NCBI GenBank assembly: GCA_020536535.1
Contig: JAHLWZ010000636.1
Span: 62,001-126,000 of the forward strand
From: Pelomyxa schiedti
Taxonomy: Eukaryota; Evosea; Pelobiontida; Pelomyxidae
Length of the DNA: 64,000 bases
Reading direction: 5' to 3'
In this document: positions 1-10,449 of the stretch, one piece after another
Layout: each line of letters opens with the position of its first letter
Numbering within the stretch: the first letter of the stretch is position 1
Program-made: the position numbers and the translations under genes
The notes under the pieces: model-generated
What the model saw: the letters and a program-made list of their open reading frames with translations, nothing else
Databases searched by the model: none
What the model was told of the DNA's origin: nothing

Positions 1-2
1 AA

Positions 3-41
3 TTGGAGAAAATCCAAGAACAACTTGACAACCTCAGTTGA
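3..41 (+). CDS. 3' end of an upstream gene (partial)
   Basis: An open frame enters from the left edge, encodes LEKIQEQLDNLS and stops at TGA (39-41). The heptad-like spacing of leucines suggests the end of a coiled coil. A short AT-rich stretch follows before the next gene's start at 158. Only 12 codons are visible, so the identity is unknown and the call could be chance. Confidence 0.3.
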   Translation: MEKIQEQLDNLS

Positions 42-157
42 ACACTATCCATATCCAACCCAAGACTAAACAAAACCTGTACTTTTCACGTCTTGCGTTC
101 TACAAAGTTTCATCATCCAATTTACAAACAGTGAAGTTGGTTCTTTTACTTTGAAAA

Positions 158-3100
158 ATGATGAACCCACCAACCACCGACGTCGTTTCGGGCAACCAAC
201 AGACACCTCCTGTCCCACAATTCAGTGTGTTGGCAGCCCCACCACCCCCAATGAAACCCAAGACCCTTGGGCGGGGTTCATTGACAGCCAGAACGCACGG
301 CACGGCAGCTGCACCCTCCCACAATTCGAAACCGGGTGCTGTGGAACACGTCAGTATGTTCGTTGTGTCGTGACACTGAGAGCCTGACTTTTTGTGCCTA
401 TTTTGTTGTTGTGGGATGTGTGCAGCACACAAGAGGTGCAGAATCGGTCCTGAGAAGCTAGAATGGGGAAGTGCCGAATCTGTCACCAGTGGAAAATCGG
501 GTGCTCGTGACGTCATATTCGTCACAATGCCAAAGGGCACAGTGATGGTCAAAGAAGTTGTGGAAGATGATTGGGTGGGTACAGCTACCCCACTTTTATC
601 TTCTACATGTCACTCACACTTTTTCAAAAAATAAAAATTAAAAACCACAACCAACAAATAAAACAAGCACTTCATCTTGGCAACTCAGCTGGCACACAGG
701 ATAGGTGTCAAAGTACCAGCTGTCAATTTAGTGGAAACTTCTTGCAGTGGTTGTTCCTATTTTCTATCAAATGCCTAATTTACAACACGATATAGAATGG
801 AATGAAATAAGTTCAGTAGTGGAGTCTTTAGACACTACAAGAGCGTGAGATTCATTCATGTGCATTCTCGAAATTTCTTAACTAGATAGAGAAAAGCAAA
901 GGAGGCCATTCCTTGTAATGGAATTGGCACCTGGCCAGCCCCTTGATACACTGACAAAATCAAAGCTCTCTGAAGTGTTCAACACAGTCAACACTCTTCA
1001 AGTACTATCCAAAAATCAAACTATTTAATGCTGTGAAGATATCATCACCAGAAATGCTCCACTATGCAACACAGAAGAATACCTACTTGCGACAATTTGG
1101 GAATTTGATGTTCTTTGATGCACTGTGCAACTCTAACAGGCTTCCTCTCTTGAATGGCAGAGAGTGCCAGTTGGGGGCAATCTTCTATGATAACTCTGAC
1201 GGAATCTGGGGAATTAATGGTTTCCTTCAACCCTTACCCCTCAACAAGGTTTGTACCACCTTCTTCCTTTCTGTTATCCCATGTCCATTTTTATTTCATA
1301 ATACCGGATTCCACAGCAACCGGACTATATTTCACAGTTATCTGAAACCCTCGGGGCCATGTCTAAGCATCCACAACGCTTGTGTGTAGAAATTGCTTCC
1401 ATGAAAGAGTTCCTGGGCGTGGAAATTGGCCTATCATCTCCAGTGGAATCATTTATTCAAGTTCAATTTGGAGTCATGGAGGCATTTGTCCGAGCTTGCG
1501 AATTGTACACGTCCTTCACTGATATTTTCGAGCAGATACAAGTGCAAGTAGTAACATGCAAATGTCTCCCACATAACAGTTCCCAAAGGCATCCCCCGAG
1601 TTTAACCAAAGTCTGAAGCTTGTCTGTATACCTTTCATACAAAATGCCTTGAATATCTGCCACGTCCACTATGACCAAGCAGTTGGAGTTTTGAAACATG
1701 TTAAGTTACTTATAATTTTCTTTCTTTTAAAATTGGCAGTGGCCCGCAGAGAGTGTCTGTATTGCAGAACACCCAACCTCAAGTACACGAACGGATGTAA
1801 AAATTCTGGTTATGCAAGAACGCTATGGTGGAGAAGATACTGCAGAAGTCTTGGATGAGCTGCTTTCTTCTTCCGACAAGTGTCATTGTGACATGTTAGT
1901 GCTGTTTTAATTTGTGCACAGTGCAGATAGAAAAACTGACATGGTCATTTTCCCTGAGCTCTGGCTTTGGAGTCATAGTGGTGGAATATCAGTGAAGCAA
2001 AAAGGCATTGCACAATTTGTACCAGTGGCAATCAAGTGTGTCTCTTTGTCCCCTCTTTCCATTCTTTTCACACTGTTTTCAAGGCATGCAGTCTTTATCG
2101 TTCTTGGAACGATGGAAGAGGTGGTTGTTGGTGGGGCACGGTATATCACATCTGTGATGCTGGGACCTGACGGCCAAATTGCAGGGTCGTACAGAAAACA
2201 AAGGCTCACGACTCTTTCACATGAACCAGGCACTGTTCCTGGAGTAAGCAATTATTGTTCTCTGTAAAACTGTTCATCATGTTTCCCAGGTCTTCACCAC
2301 ACCCTTTGGCAAAGTGGCCATTCTTATTTGCTTTGATGTCGAGAATGAAGATGTATTCAATGCCACAATGGCACTTGACCCTTTGTTGATACTAAACCCG
2401 GTCTTCATTCCATCACCCGACCCGCGATATTCTACACCAGCGGCACTTTGCAAATGGGCTGGTGAGTCGTGAATATTTCCTGTGGGACTCCCTTTTCATT
2501 TTCTGCTTTTAGTGGCAAGAGATTCAATGAGACGGAAATTTGAAGCCACAATGGGTGAAAAAATGACTCACCTTATTCGGTGTGACATGCCTTCCTCCCA
2601 CGGTATCTCAAGCAGTCTACCAGCTCTTTTGCTGTAGCCAACCACTCCCAGGGGCATTTGGCTCCAGTCAGTACATTGGACCTTATCACACAACAATGGC
2701 TCCATCACCCCTTGATTGCCACTTTTATGTGCATGCTGACACAACGATACAAAACTTCTGGAAAGGTTCTTCAATTCCACCTCATGGCCGCACTGCCAAA
2801 GTGAGAGTTATAATCACTCCGGTTAATTTACATTAATCACGCATGTTCAGGAAGACAACACGGGCAACCGTTACCTCTGCAGATTGCTGCAGGCACCAAC
2901 GGCCTCCCGAACACTTGCGATTTGTGGAAAAACCCTGGCCATAGTAACTGCTGACTCAAGTGCAGTGATGTATGTCGCCTTTCAGAAAATAGCGTCTCTC
3001 ATGATGTGGTGACAGGTTGTGGAGCACGGTTATAGCTCACAGTGTTGCTCAAGTTATTCCCCCAAGTTCGGGGGTGCATGTCTCGTGCATGTGCTTCATT

Positions 3101-4387
3101 CCACGAGTGCAGGTGCTGGTAGTATGCTGGGACAACCGAACTCTCAGCACAATACATATTACAATGGCAACCAACTCAGCTTCAGTTCAAACAAACCTTC
3201 TTGGAACTGCTCCCATGCCCGCTCTTGCTTGCTCTTGTGTAGTGCAAAATCCAAAATGTTTTTAAAAATGTCTGACATACCAATGACAGATACCTTTGGA
3301 GGAGACCAGATTTGTCGTAGGTACAGAGAATTATTTTTGCCCTCAATAAAACTGAACTTCACAGGCCATCTGGATGGAACGCTTTCTGCTTGGAAGATTG
3401 ATCCCTTTCTTGTGGTCTCTGTCTCACCCCATAACAGTGAAATTGTAGCTACTGTCAAGGTTGTCCTTCACTTTTGATTTCTGAAGATAACAAAGTTCAC
3501 AAGATTGATCGGGGAGGGTTATGTGTGATTTGGAAAGATGGGAGTGTTGGATTATTTTCCATTGAGAACGCTTCACTTCAAGTAAATTTTTCCGAATTTG
3601 GTTGTACTCCTTAAAAAAAAATAAACAGATCATTCAGTTACAACATCTTGATTTGCCCAGCTCCATAACAGCGGTTACCTGGAGTGATTCCAGACACCTC
3701 CTTCTTATTGGAACCTCCGCCGGGACTATCACTTTGGTTTCCACACAGCCGACTGTTCTTTTTGCAGAAGTGCAAATAGGTCATTTCACAATCACTGGCC
3801 TTATTGCGGTTTTTTTCCATTTTTTTCCCTTTTCCTTTTAACTTCGGCACACAGGTCCCTAACAGTGACTTTGTTGTTGTTAGTAACAACACCCGATACC
3901 ACAACCTGTACGGGATTGACCTGATGGAGCTGCAACAGAACCGCAGGGCCGAAGTCCAACACTTCTTCCCAAGCCACACTGCCCCAATCACATGCCTCAC
4001 CTCAGATACAAATTGTATCTGCAGTATGGACCAGACTGGCCTCACACAGATTCTGGAGTTCACACAAAACCAAGTCCCAACAGGAATCGCTACAACGCTT
4101 TGTTGTGGCCAAAAATGTAAGGGTGCTCCTTGTGAAAACCTTTTCTGAATCTTTTTTGGGTTATTAAAAATGAGGATGGAAAGCACCACGTTAGAGCAAA
4201 AAAGGGCCTGGTTCCAAAAAACTGGAAATCTTTTGATCTTTCCTTGTTTCTCTCAAGGGCACCTCAACCAGGCTGCTTGTGTGCCTTCTCTGGGTCTCTG
4301 CCTGCTCCACAACTGTTTTGCTTTGTTGAAGGAGCTGATTACATGGTGGTTGTGGTTTTCCTCACAGAGATGGAAACTAGTGGCTGA
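158..4387 (+). CDS. Fusion protein: actin-fragmin-kinase-like domain, nitrilase (C-N hydrolase) domain, WD40-like propeller
   Basis: Multi-exon gene from ATG at 158 to TGA at 4385-4387, roughly 950-1000 residues by estimate. The first ~65 residues are Pro/Ser-rich. Exons near 436-1230 read like the actin-fragmin kinase family of Physarum: a substrate-binding strand (VIFVTMPKGTVMVKE), then LATQLAHRIGVKVPAV, FLVMELAPGQPL and FGNLMFFDALCNSNRLPLL. Exons near 1740-2830 form a complete carbon-nitrogen hydrolase domain with the Glu-Lys-Cys triad: FPEL (near 1950), YRKQ (near 2195) and ICFDVEN (near 2325). The rest, to 4387, has repeated hydrophobic strands with WD-like ends such as HLDGTLSAWKID and GGLCVIWKDGSVGLF. 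Splice frames were checked at many junctions, e.g. introns 2580-2638 and 4117-4196. The three parts are joined only by short introns with no stop or promoter-like gap, so one polypeptide is inferred. The kinase part has Asn where an Asp is expected (near 1135). Reaction and substrate are unknown. Confidence 0.7.
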
Positions 4388-4460
4388 TTAAATAATCAAC
4401 AGACCGGAACGCTGTACTTTTCGTTGTCGTCGCTCAGGATCGGCGGTCTGGTGTTTTTTG
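4388..4460 (+). repeat. Dispersed hairpin element, copy A
   Basis: A 7-bp perfect inverted repeat, CAGACCG (4400-4406) and CGGTCTG (4444-4450), encloses an inner AACG/CGTT stem and is followed by a six-T run (4454-4459). An AT-rich leader with ATAATCAA precedes it. The same element recurs at 51826-51888 and 54136-54205. It lies just after the stop of the fusion gene and 32 bp before the kelch gene's ATG. It could be a small RNA gene ending in a T-run, a mobile miniature element or a regulatory hairpin. Confidence 0.75.
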
Positions 4461-4491
4461 AATCCAGCCAAGTTCCTTCCAAAGAAAAATC

Positions 4492-6541
4492 ATGAAGTGC
4501 GCTGCCTACAGCTATGCTCTCGGTTTTGAGTCGCGAGGGATGTCGGCAACAGCTATATCAATGAGATGGAACCTAGACACACTTCTGTGTGAGTACGTTA
4601 AAAAACCACGATTATAGCAGCTGGTTTTTGTCTCTTTACATGTCTTACAGTTGTTGGAGGAAGCCGCAGGGGTGTCTCGGGCACCGATTCCACTGTGCGG
4701 CTTTTCGACACAACGTCGCATAAGGTGTCAAAAGTGTGCAGCACGGTGGACGTCACTCGACCTTTGGATGCAGTGGAATCCTGTATGTGAATGCCATTAG
4801 TCCCAACAAAATATTAAACCACTGAAATGCCATACCTCTCGTAAAATGCACCATGTGAAATAATACTCAGGTAGGTGTCTACATGCCAAAAGAAAACCAA
4901 GTGTATATGATCGGTCGCCTGCCCTGTGGGGCCATATCATTGGACATTGCAACGGGTGCAATTAATAAACTCGAAATTTCTGGACATCCACCGCCCATAA
5001 CACACGGCTGTGCAGGTAATTTTTCTTTTATTTTCTCCTCTTCTTATACTGCGCAGTCACAGTTCTCTCTGACCATGAGATCGCTGTCTTTGGCGGAATA
5101 AACGACTCCACCAACACACTTTCAAATGACTTTCATGTGTTGAATACTCAAATCATGGTAACGTAGGAGGCATTCGTATCGAAGCATGATAAATTATACA
5201 GGAATGGAAAAACTACATCCTTCCAGATCCCCCACTTCCACGATACAAAGCAGCCTCTGTTCTTGTGAATGACTTCCACCTTCTTATCCATGGTGGCAGG
5301 TGTTTTTTATGAACAGATCACTTTTTTTTTATGTGTCCACTAAGTCTTTTTCAGGCAAACCACTGCTGACTCGGTGGCGTCGATGCTTGCTCATTCAATT
5401 GAATGGAGATTTCCCTCAAGGTGGAACCCGGTTCCCGAAAGTGTGAGTGCGCATAGCCGAGCTGGTCATTCAATAACTAGTGTCGGCGGAGTACCTGTAA
5501 TGTTTGGGGGATGGGCCGGTACTGTCCAAGACGAAAGGTGCGAGTAGCGAATTTTTCCCTATTTTTCCTACTTTTTTTTAGAGAATGGGGTGCACTTGGC
5601 GATGTCCGAGCACTACAAGACTTCAATTCTGATACACTAGCGAGATGGGAGCAAGTGAACATAGTTGGAACCGTGATACCACCTCGTGACTGTCATGCCG
5701 CGGCAGTACTTCCATTTCTTCACTTCCTTTGCCCTAATGTGGGACTTCCTTTTAGGCCAGTTCTGACTCCTTGTGGATAAGCTGTGGAGTTGGTCCGACA
5801 TTTGAATACTGGCAAGACATTAACAGAATTTGCCTCAGGAGATACGTAGCTGTTCCCCCCTTAAGTGTACTGGCAGGAGGGACCCTTGTACAAACCCTGA
5901 CTAAGACCACTGCCAGCAAGAAGCTCGTTCATGCCCTAAAATACAAGAAAGAAGAATGGGATGAACGGCAGAAAGCTCAAGTATTACAAGAAGAAGAATT
6001 GCACAAAATGATTACCACTGTTATGGAGGAGCGAAATATGGTGTTGATCAAAAGGGGAGTCAGAGAACTGCAGGAAGAGCATCCACCCGGAGCACACACC
6101 ATGGCAGCTGAGGGGGTGAACAGACCGAGAAGTACCTCTGCGTTGGAGATAAGGTGTGGTTGCCTTGGGGTATTCTTAGGAAGAATCTTTCCTCCGCAAA
6201 CACCTGAGGAGCTACTTCTTGGGGAAGAAGAAAAGCTCCGAGAATTGCGTGAAAGATGTGAAAACATCAAAGCACTGCACACTCAACAACTAACAGAGCT
6301 CAAAGAGTGGGAAACACGGCACACACAACAAGAGGCATCTATGATCACCACTGTGCTACGAAAAATCCTCTCGGATATGTTTCCCAACAGAAATATCTCA
6401 GAGGCATTGATTGAAACTCTGGAATTCGAATGGCGAGACCAAATATTGTACCCCCCCATACCCGAATCACATACCACAACCGATCCCAGTGTTGTATCCA
6501 ACCAACAGAACGACCACCCCACAGCACCACACCACACTTAA
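4492..6541 (+). CDS. Kelch-repeat protein with C-terminal coiled coil
   Basis: Spliced gene from ATG 4492 to TAA 6539-6541. After short introns are removed the N-terminal half contains kelch blades: LLFVGGSRRGVSG, IAVFGGINDST, HLLIHGGR, PVMFGGWAG and LWISCGVGPT, each with the typical Gly-Gly doublet and a later Trp/Tyr. From about 5900 the protein becomes charged and helical (KYKKEEWDERQKAQVLQEEE, then EEEKLRELRERCENIKAL), giving two coiled-coil stretches, and ends in a polar Thr/His-rich tail. Kelch propellers usually bind protein partners such as actin or Cul3 adaptors; no BTB domain is seen. The gene starts 105 bp after the kinase-nitrilase-propeller gene. Physarum actin-fragmin kinase itself is a kinase plus kelch protein, so the two genes could be functionally linked or even one transcript. 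The open frame at 6150-6190 contains GT..AG but must be exonic, because removing it brings a stop. Confidence 0.75.
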
Positions 6542-6947
6542 GACACATTGCATACCTTTCACCTTCACACCTTCCTCATGATTTCCAGCTTGTGCATATT
6601 ATGTAACAGTCTATTCTCCCAAGTTCATTCACATTACCTGGTACATCACCAACAATTTTTCTGCTTCCCCACGCATTGTGACAATAACACCCTAGGAGCA
6701 CGTTTCAGTATTTTTTTTGTTTTGTCATCTTGAAGTTCCTCGTTTAGTCTCTCGTGGAGGGACACACCAAATTTCCGGTACTGCAACGACGATTCAGCTA
6801 AAAAAAACCAAAAGGGAAAAAAAAAGGGGTGTGACACAGCGCAGCAACACAAGGCACATCGTTGAACACAGCGACTTTTCTTCACCTTCCATCTTCATCT
6901 TGTTGTTGAGTTGCACGCACACACACAAACAAAAACCCCATCATCGA
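6542..6947. other. Intergenic, kelch gene to TBC-TLDc gene
   Basis: A 406-bp gap between two + strand genes. It is AT- and CA-rich with short A and T runs. No coding exon, RNA gene or clear repeat was recognised. It presumably holds the 3' UTR of the kelch gene and the promoter of the next gene. Confidence 0.5.
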
Positions 6948-9900
6948 ATGTCGGTGACATCGTGGCTCGGGGGACTTCGCCGTATCGCCGTCGCGCCGCC
7001 GCAGAAGCCCCAAAAGGATGACCCCTCCTCCTCCGCCGCCGCGGCGACGGCGGCGCAGTCGCAGCAGCAGCAGCAGATAACGATGACGGCGACGTCGGCG
7101 ACCAACACGCCGCTGCCGGCGTCGCTGGGGGTGCCGGGGGCGTCGTCGGCGCCGACGCGGTCGCGCTCCAGCTCCTTCCGCGCCGTCCTGTTCCCCTCGC
7201 CGCGCCCGGGGACCCCGATCGAGGCGCCGCCCGCGCACCCGCACCCAGAGTCGCTCACCAACCCACAGGGCGGCAAGGACAAGGACAAGGACAAGGACTC
7301 GCTGTCCTCGTCGTCGCCGTCGACGTCGTTCACTTCCACGTCGTCGACGTCGGCGCCCAACTCGCCCGCGTCGGTTGCGATGCCGGCGCCGACGTCGGTG
7401 CCCATGCCGATCCCGACGAGCTCGTCGTTCACGTTTTCGTCGTCTTCGTCTTCTTCTTCTTCTTCTTCTTCTTCTGCTTCTGGGTCTGTTTCGGGATCTG
7501 TTGCTACTAGCACTGCCTCGGGAACCAGCGTGGATTCTTCTCACCACACTCCGCCGCAGTCTCCGAATCCCAGTTCGCAGAACGTGGCTTGCCCGATTCC
7601 GGTTTCTCCTCAGGGTTCATTGTCATCTTCTCTGCCGGCTTTGATTGGAATGTTGGGTGCTGGCCTGGGAACGCGTAAATCGGCTTCACAGTGCCAAGGT
7701 TTCCTTTGTCATTGAGCTGTCTGGTGTTTTCACTCTTCACTAGAAATTCCTATAAATGAGGATACTACCACATTTGTGAATGAGCTTCTGGAGCGCCCTG
7801 AGACCTTTGTTCACTTCCCTATTGAAAAGGGACAAGTCTTCACTTTGATGCCTGAGGAGGAAGATCATGCACGTAGGATCATGCAGGCGTGCCCAAAATT
7901 CGCCAAACTGAGGCTGGACTTGTGCAAAACAAAAAACCAATTGTATTATGATACACTCCAACAATCTTAATTAACATTTCTAGATCAGAAGAACAATTTT
8001 GGACTGTCTATTTCCGCCTTATCCGTCAGCAATTCAAGCTACCTCCTCATGGTATTCTAAACGTTTGGTCTTTTTTAAATCAGTACCTTGCATCCATATT
8101 AATATTTACTTTCTTTTTAGAGGAACCACCCGCACCTGTTGCTGTGGAAGTTCCAACAATAGCCTCCCCACCCATCAAAGAACAAGAACCCACACCAGTA
8201 CCATCTTCTCCCTCTATTGGGGCACTGAATTCAGCCAGAACCAGTGGGTCCAATAAATCTGAGCCCGCCTTGTTGACAAAACACCAACGCATCAAGGTAC
8301 TCTCATTCAAAAAGAATTTATTCTTATCTGGTCATAAGAATCGCGTCCAAGCTATTGGTGAACTTCTTTCTCTTTGTGAATTGGCATCCCCCGAATTAAA
8401 AGAAGAGTTAAGTCAAGGTACAATATCTCATGAAGAGAAAGTCATCTAATAAAATTAAGGAATTGTTCACAGAGAAAAGGTATTTTTCTTGGTAATCCTT
8501 TTTTTGGTACCCAATACTCCCATAAGGCATGGGTGTTCATGACCGGTTGTGCGCTTTATATGATCTATGACCCCGATTTATTCTATGACGCACTCAATGC
8601 TGCCTTTGGTCAGCCAATGATGAATAAGGAATTAGAGGATATCTGTTTCAGTAAAGACTTCAAGTAAAGAGCCAACGTCCCGTTATTCAACAAGAAATGA
8701 CTAACGAATCCATTTACAAAGAATAGAGGAACACAAACTGGAGGAGCACGCCGTTCTTGCTCTCAAGAATATCTCACACCTCATTTCCCTTCATTACCAA
8801 ACTGATGATGCATACCTCCCGTTCATTCCCGATTTGATATCAATTCTGCTCAATGTCTTGCCAGTATGCAGTTCCCTGCCCTCCATTGAGCTTACATTTT
8901 TTCGCGAAGGTGGAGCAAAGTTTTGTCATTGTACATCTTGTTCTATACAAACCTTCATACTACCTCCCAACTGATCGAGCTGGACACAGACAACTCATGA
9001 ACAAGTTTGTTGATCTCATCCAGAAGCACGTTCCTGCAGTTTATAACAGTAAGTCAAAAATTTCGTATTATTCTCTCAATTTTCCCTCAAAAGCTATGGA
9101 ACAACTGGAAGTTGATGTAAGGGAGTTTGCTGATGTTTGGTTCGAAAAGCTCTTTGTTGGAACCCTCCCATACGATACTGTAATTAGAGTAATGGACATG
9201 TATCTTGACTTCTCTTCTACTGTTCATTCATTCTTCCGTTTAAAGGTTCCTTGTTGAAGGAAATTGCATACTCCATGAAGTTGGGCTCGCACTTCTACAA
9301 TATGCTTCTGATGTATTAGTTGCAGATACATCCCCGATTGAGTTTATTTCTCACATTAGAACCCTTGTATATGATATCGACGAGCACACATTGTTTCAGG
9401 TAATTGTAAGAAGACCTTTATCGTGTTTCACGTTTTCCATACAGAAAGCCCGATCCTACAATGTCATTAGTTGTGAGACACCATCTGAAGACAAAACTGT
9501 ACCTGATTGGTTTCTGGTCAACGAAAAAATTACACTCCAAACCACAGAGCTCTTCCTGGATTCCTTTGCAATGATTAATCCGTCAGCCATTGTATCTGAT
9601 GCGCAGGTGCCTAGTCAAATTCATTTTTTTTACTATCCCCAACACAACTTAGTTTGACACCATTTGGAAATGGCTTCCACCACACGTTAGAGTCATGGAG
9701 CCCACCCTCCTTTATGCAACAAAGACGGTTTCAGAACTTTTCTCTTACCTCATGATACTAACACCTGAACAGGAAGGTTTCAGTTTGAGCAGACTGTACC
9801 AGCTTTGCACATCATCCCCATTAATCTTAATCATTCAAACTAGGGAAAAAAATGTAAGTGTAATTTCCACTACTTCCCACAGTAAGAGAAACAAACAAGA

Positions 9901-10340
9901 TCTTTGGTGCCTATATTGCCGATGAACTTTATATACACCCAGAACATTTTATTGGCTCTGGTGAGACATTCCTCTTCACACTTTCACCAAATGCCACAAA
10001 ATTCTCTTGGACCAGAGAAAACAATTACATTCTTCTGGTGGAGCATAACCAATTGGCCCTAGGGAGTGGGTATGTCTTTTCTCCTTTTCATTCGCTACTC
10101 TCTTCCCTGTGGATTTTTCCTTTTTCCTTTTGCTTGCTACACATACTCCACCCACCAGCAACAGACTAATGATTCCTATCACCAACAAACAAAAGAGGGG
10201 GCAAAGGATTTGGATTGCAAATAGATGAAGAACTGCACTGGGGAACAACAACCACATGTGACACGTTTGGTAATCAGCCACTCAATGCTGGGCACACTGA
10301 GTTTGAATGCATTGAACTCGAAGTTATTGGTGTAAATTAA
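6948..10340 (+). CDS. TBC-TLDc domain protein (TBC1D24-like)
   Basis: Spliced gene from ATG 6948 to TAA 10338-10340. The first exon encodes about 250 residues of disordered Ser/Pro/Thr/Gln-rich sequence, with a (KD)n run and a long Ser tract, and is strongly GC-rich. Later exons (8100-9660) carry features of a TBC (Rab-GAP) domain: a conserved FVDLIQKHVP helix, WFEKLFVGTLPYDTVIRVMD and EGNCILHEVGLALLQYASD. The N-terminal TBC motifs with catalytic Arg and Gln were not clearly seen, so GAP activity is uncertain. The last exons (about 9740-10340) form a TLDc domain: IFGAYIADELYIHPEHFIGS, FLFTLSPNATKFSW, and a C-terminal GFGLQIDEELHWG followed by ECIELEVIGVN, which is the usual TLDc end. The TBC-then-TLDc order is that of animal TBC1D24/Skywalker, which acts in vesicle traffic and oxidative-stress protection and binds V-ATPase through TLDc. 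The sequence supports family membership, not a specific Rab. Confidence 0.8.
7438..7488 (+). repeat. Ser-coding TCT/TCG microsatellite
   Basis: A trinucleotide tract in the first exon of the TBC-TLDc gene encodes a run of about 15 serines. It is an in-frame repeat likely to vary in length. Confidence 0.8.
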
Positions 10341-10371
10341 AAACGAATTCCCTTTGTGTGATAGCTCTATA

Positions 10372-10374
<3 letters not shown>

Positions 10375-10402
<28 letters not shown>

Positions 10403-10415
10403 CAAAAAAAACCAA
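10375..10415 (+). repeat. (AAAAC)n microsatellite
   Basis: Six or more tandem AAAAC units between the TBC-TLDc stop (10340) and the ATG of the Notum-like gene (10450). This is simple-sequence DNA in a 109-bp intergenic gap. Confidence 0.85.
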
Positions 10416-10449
10416 ACTGATTGTGGCGGTTTTTTTACCTCTGTAAAAA

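Noticed and set aside
100-552. 150-codon minus-strand frame
   Set aside because: It overlaps the first two exons of the kinase-nitrilase gene, which splice in phase and match a known fold. The antisense frame shows no family features.
6155-6192. Possible 26-nt intron in the kelch gene (GTGTGG...TTAG)
   Set aside because: Too short, and its removal brings a stop codon; the retained reading stays open.
6882-7547. Two long minus-strand frames, one Arg-rich and one Asp/Glu/Val-rich
   Set aside because: They are shadows of the GC-rich Ser/Pro-coding first exon of the TBC-TLDc gene; composition is dictated by the codons on the other strand.
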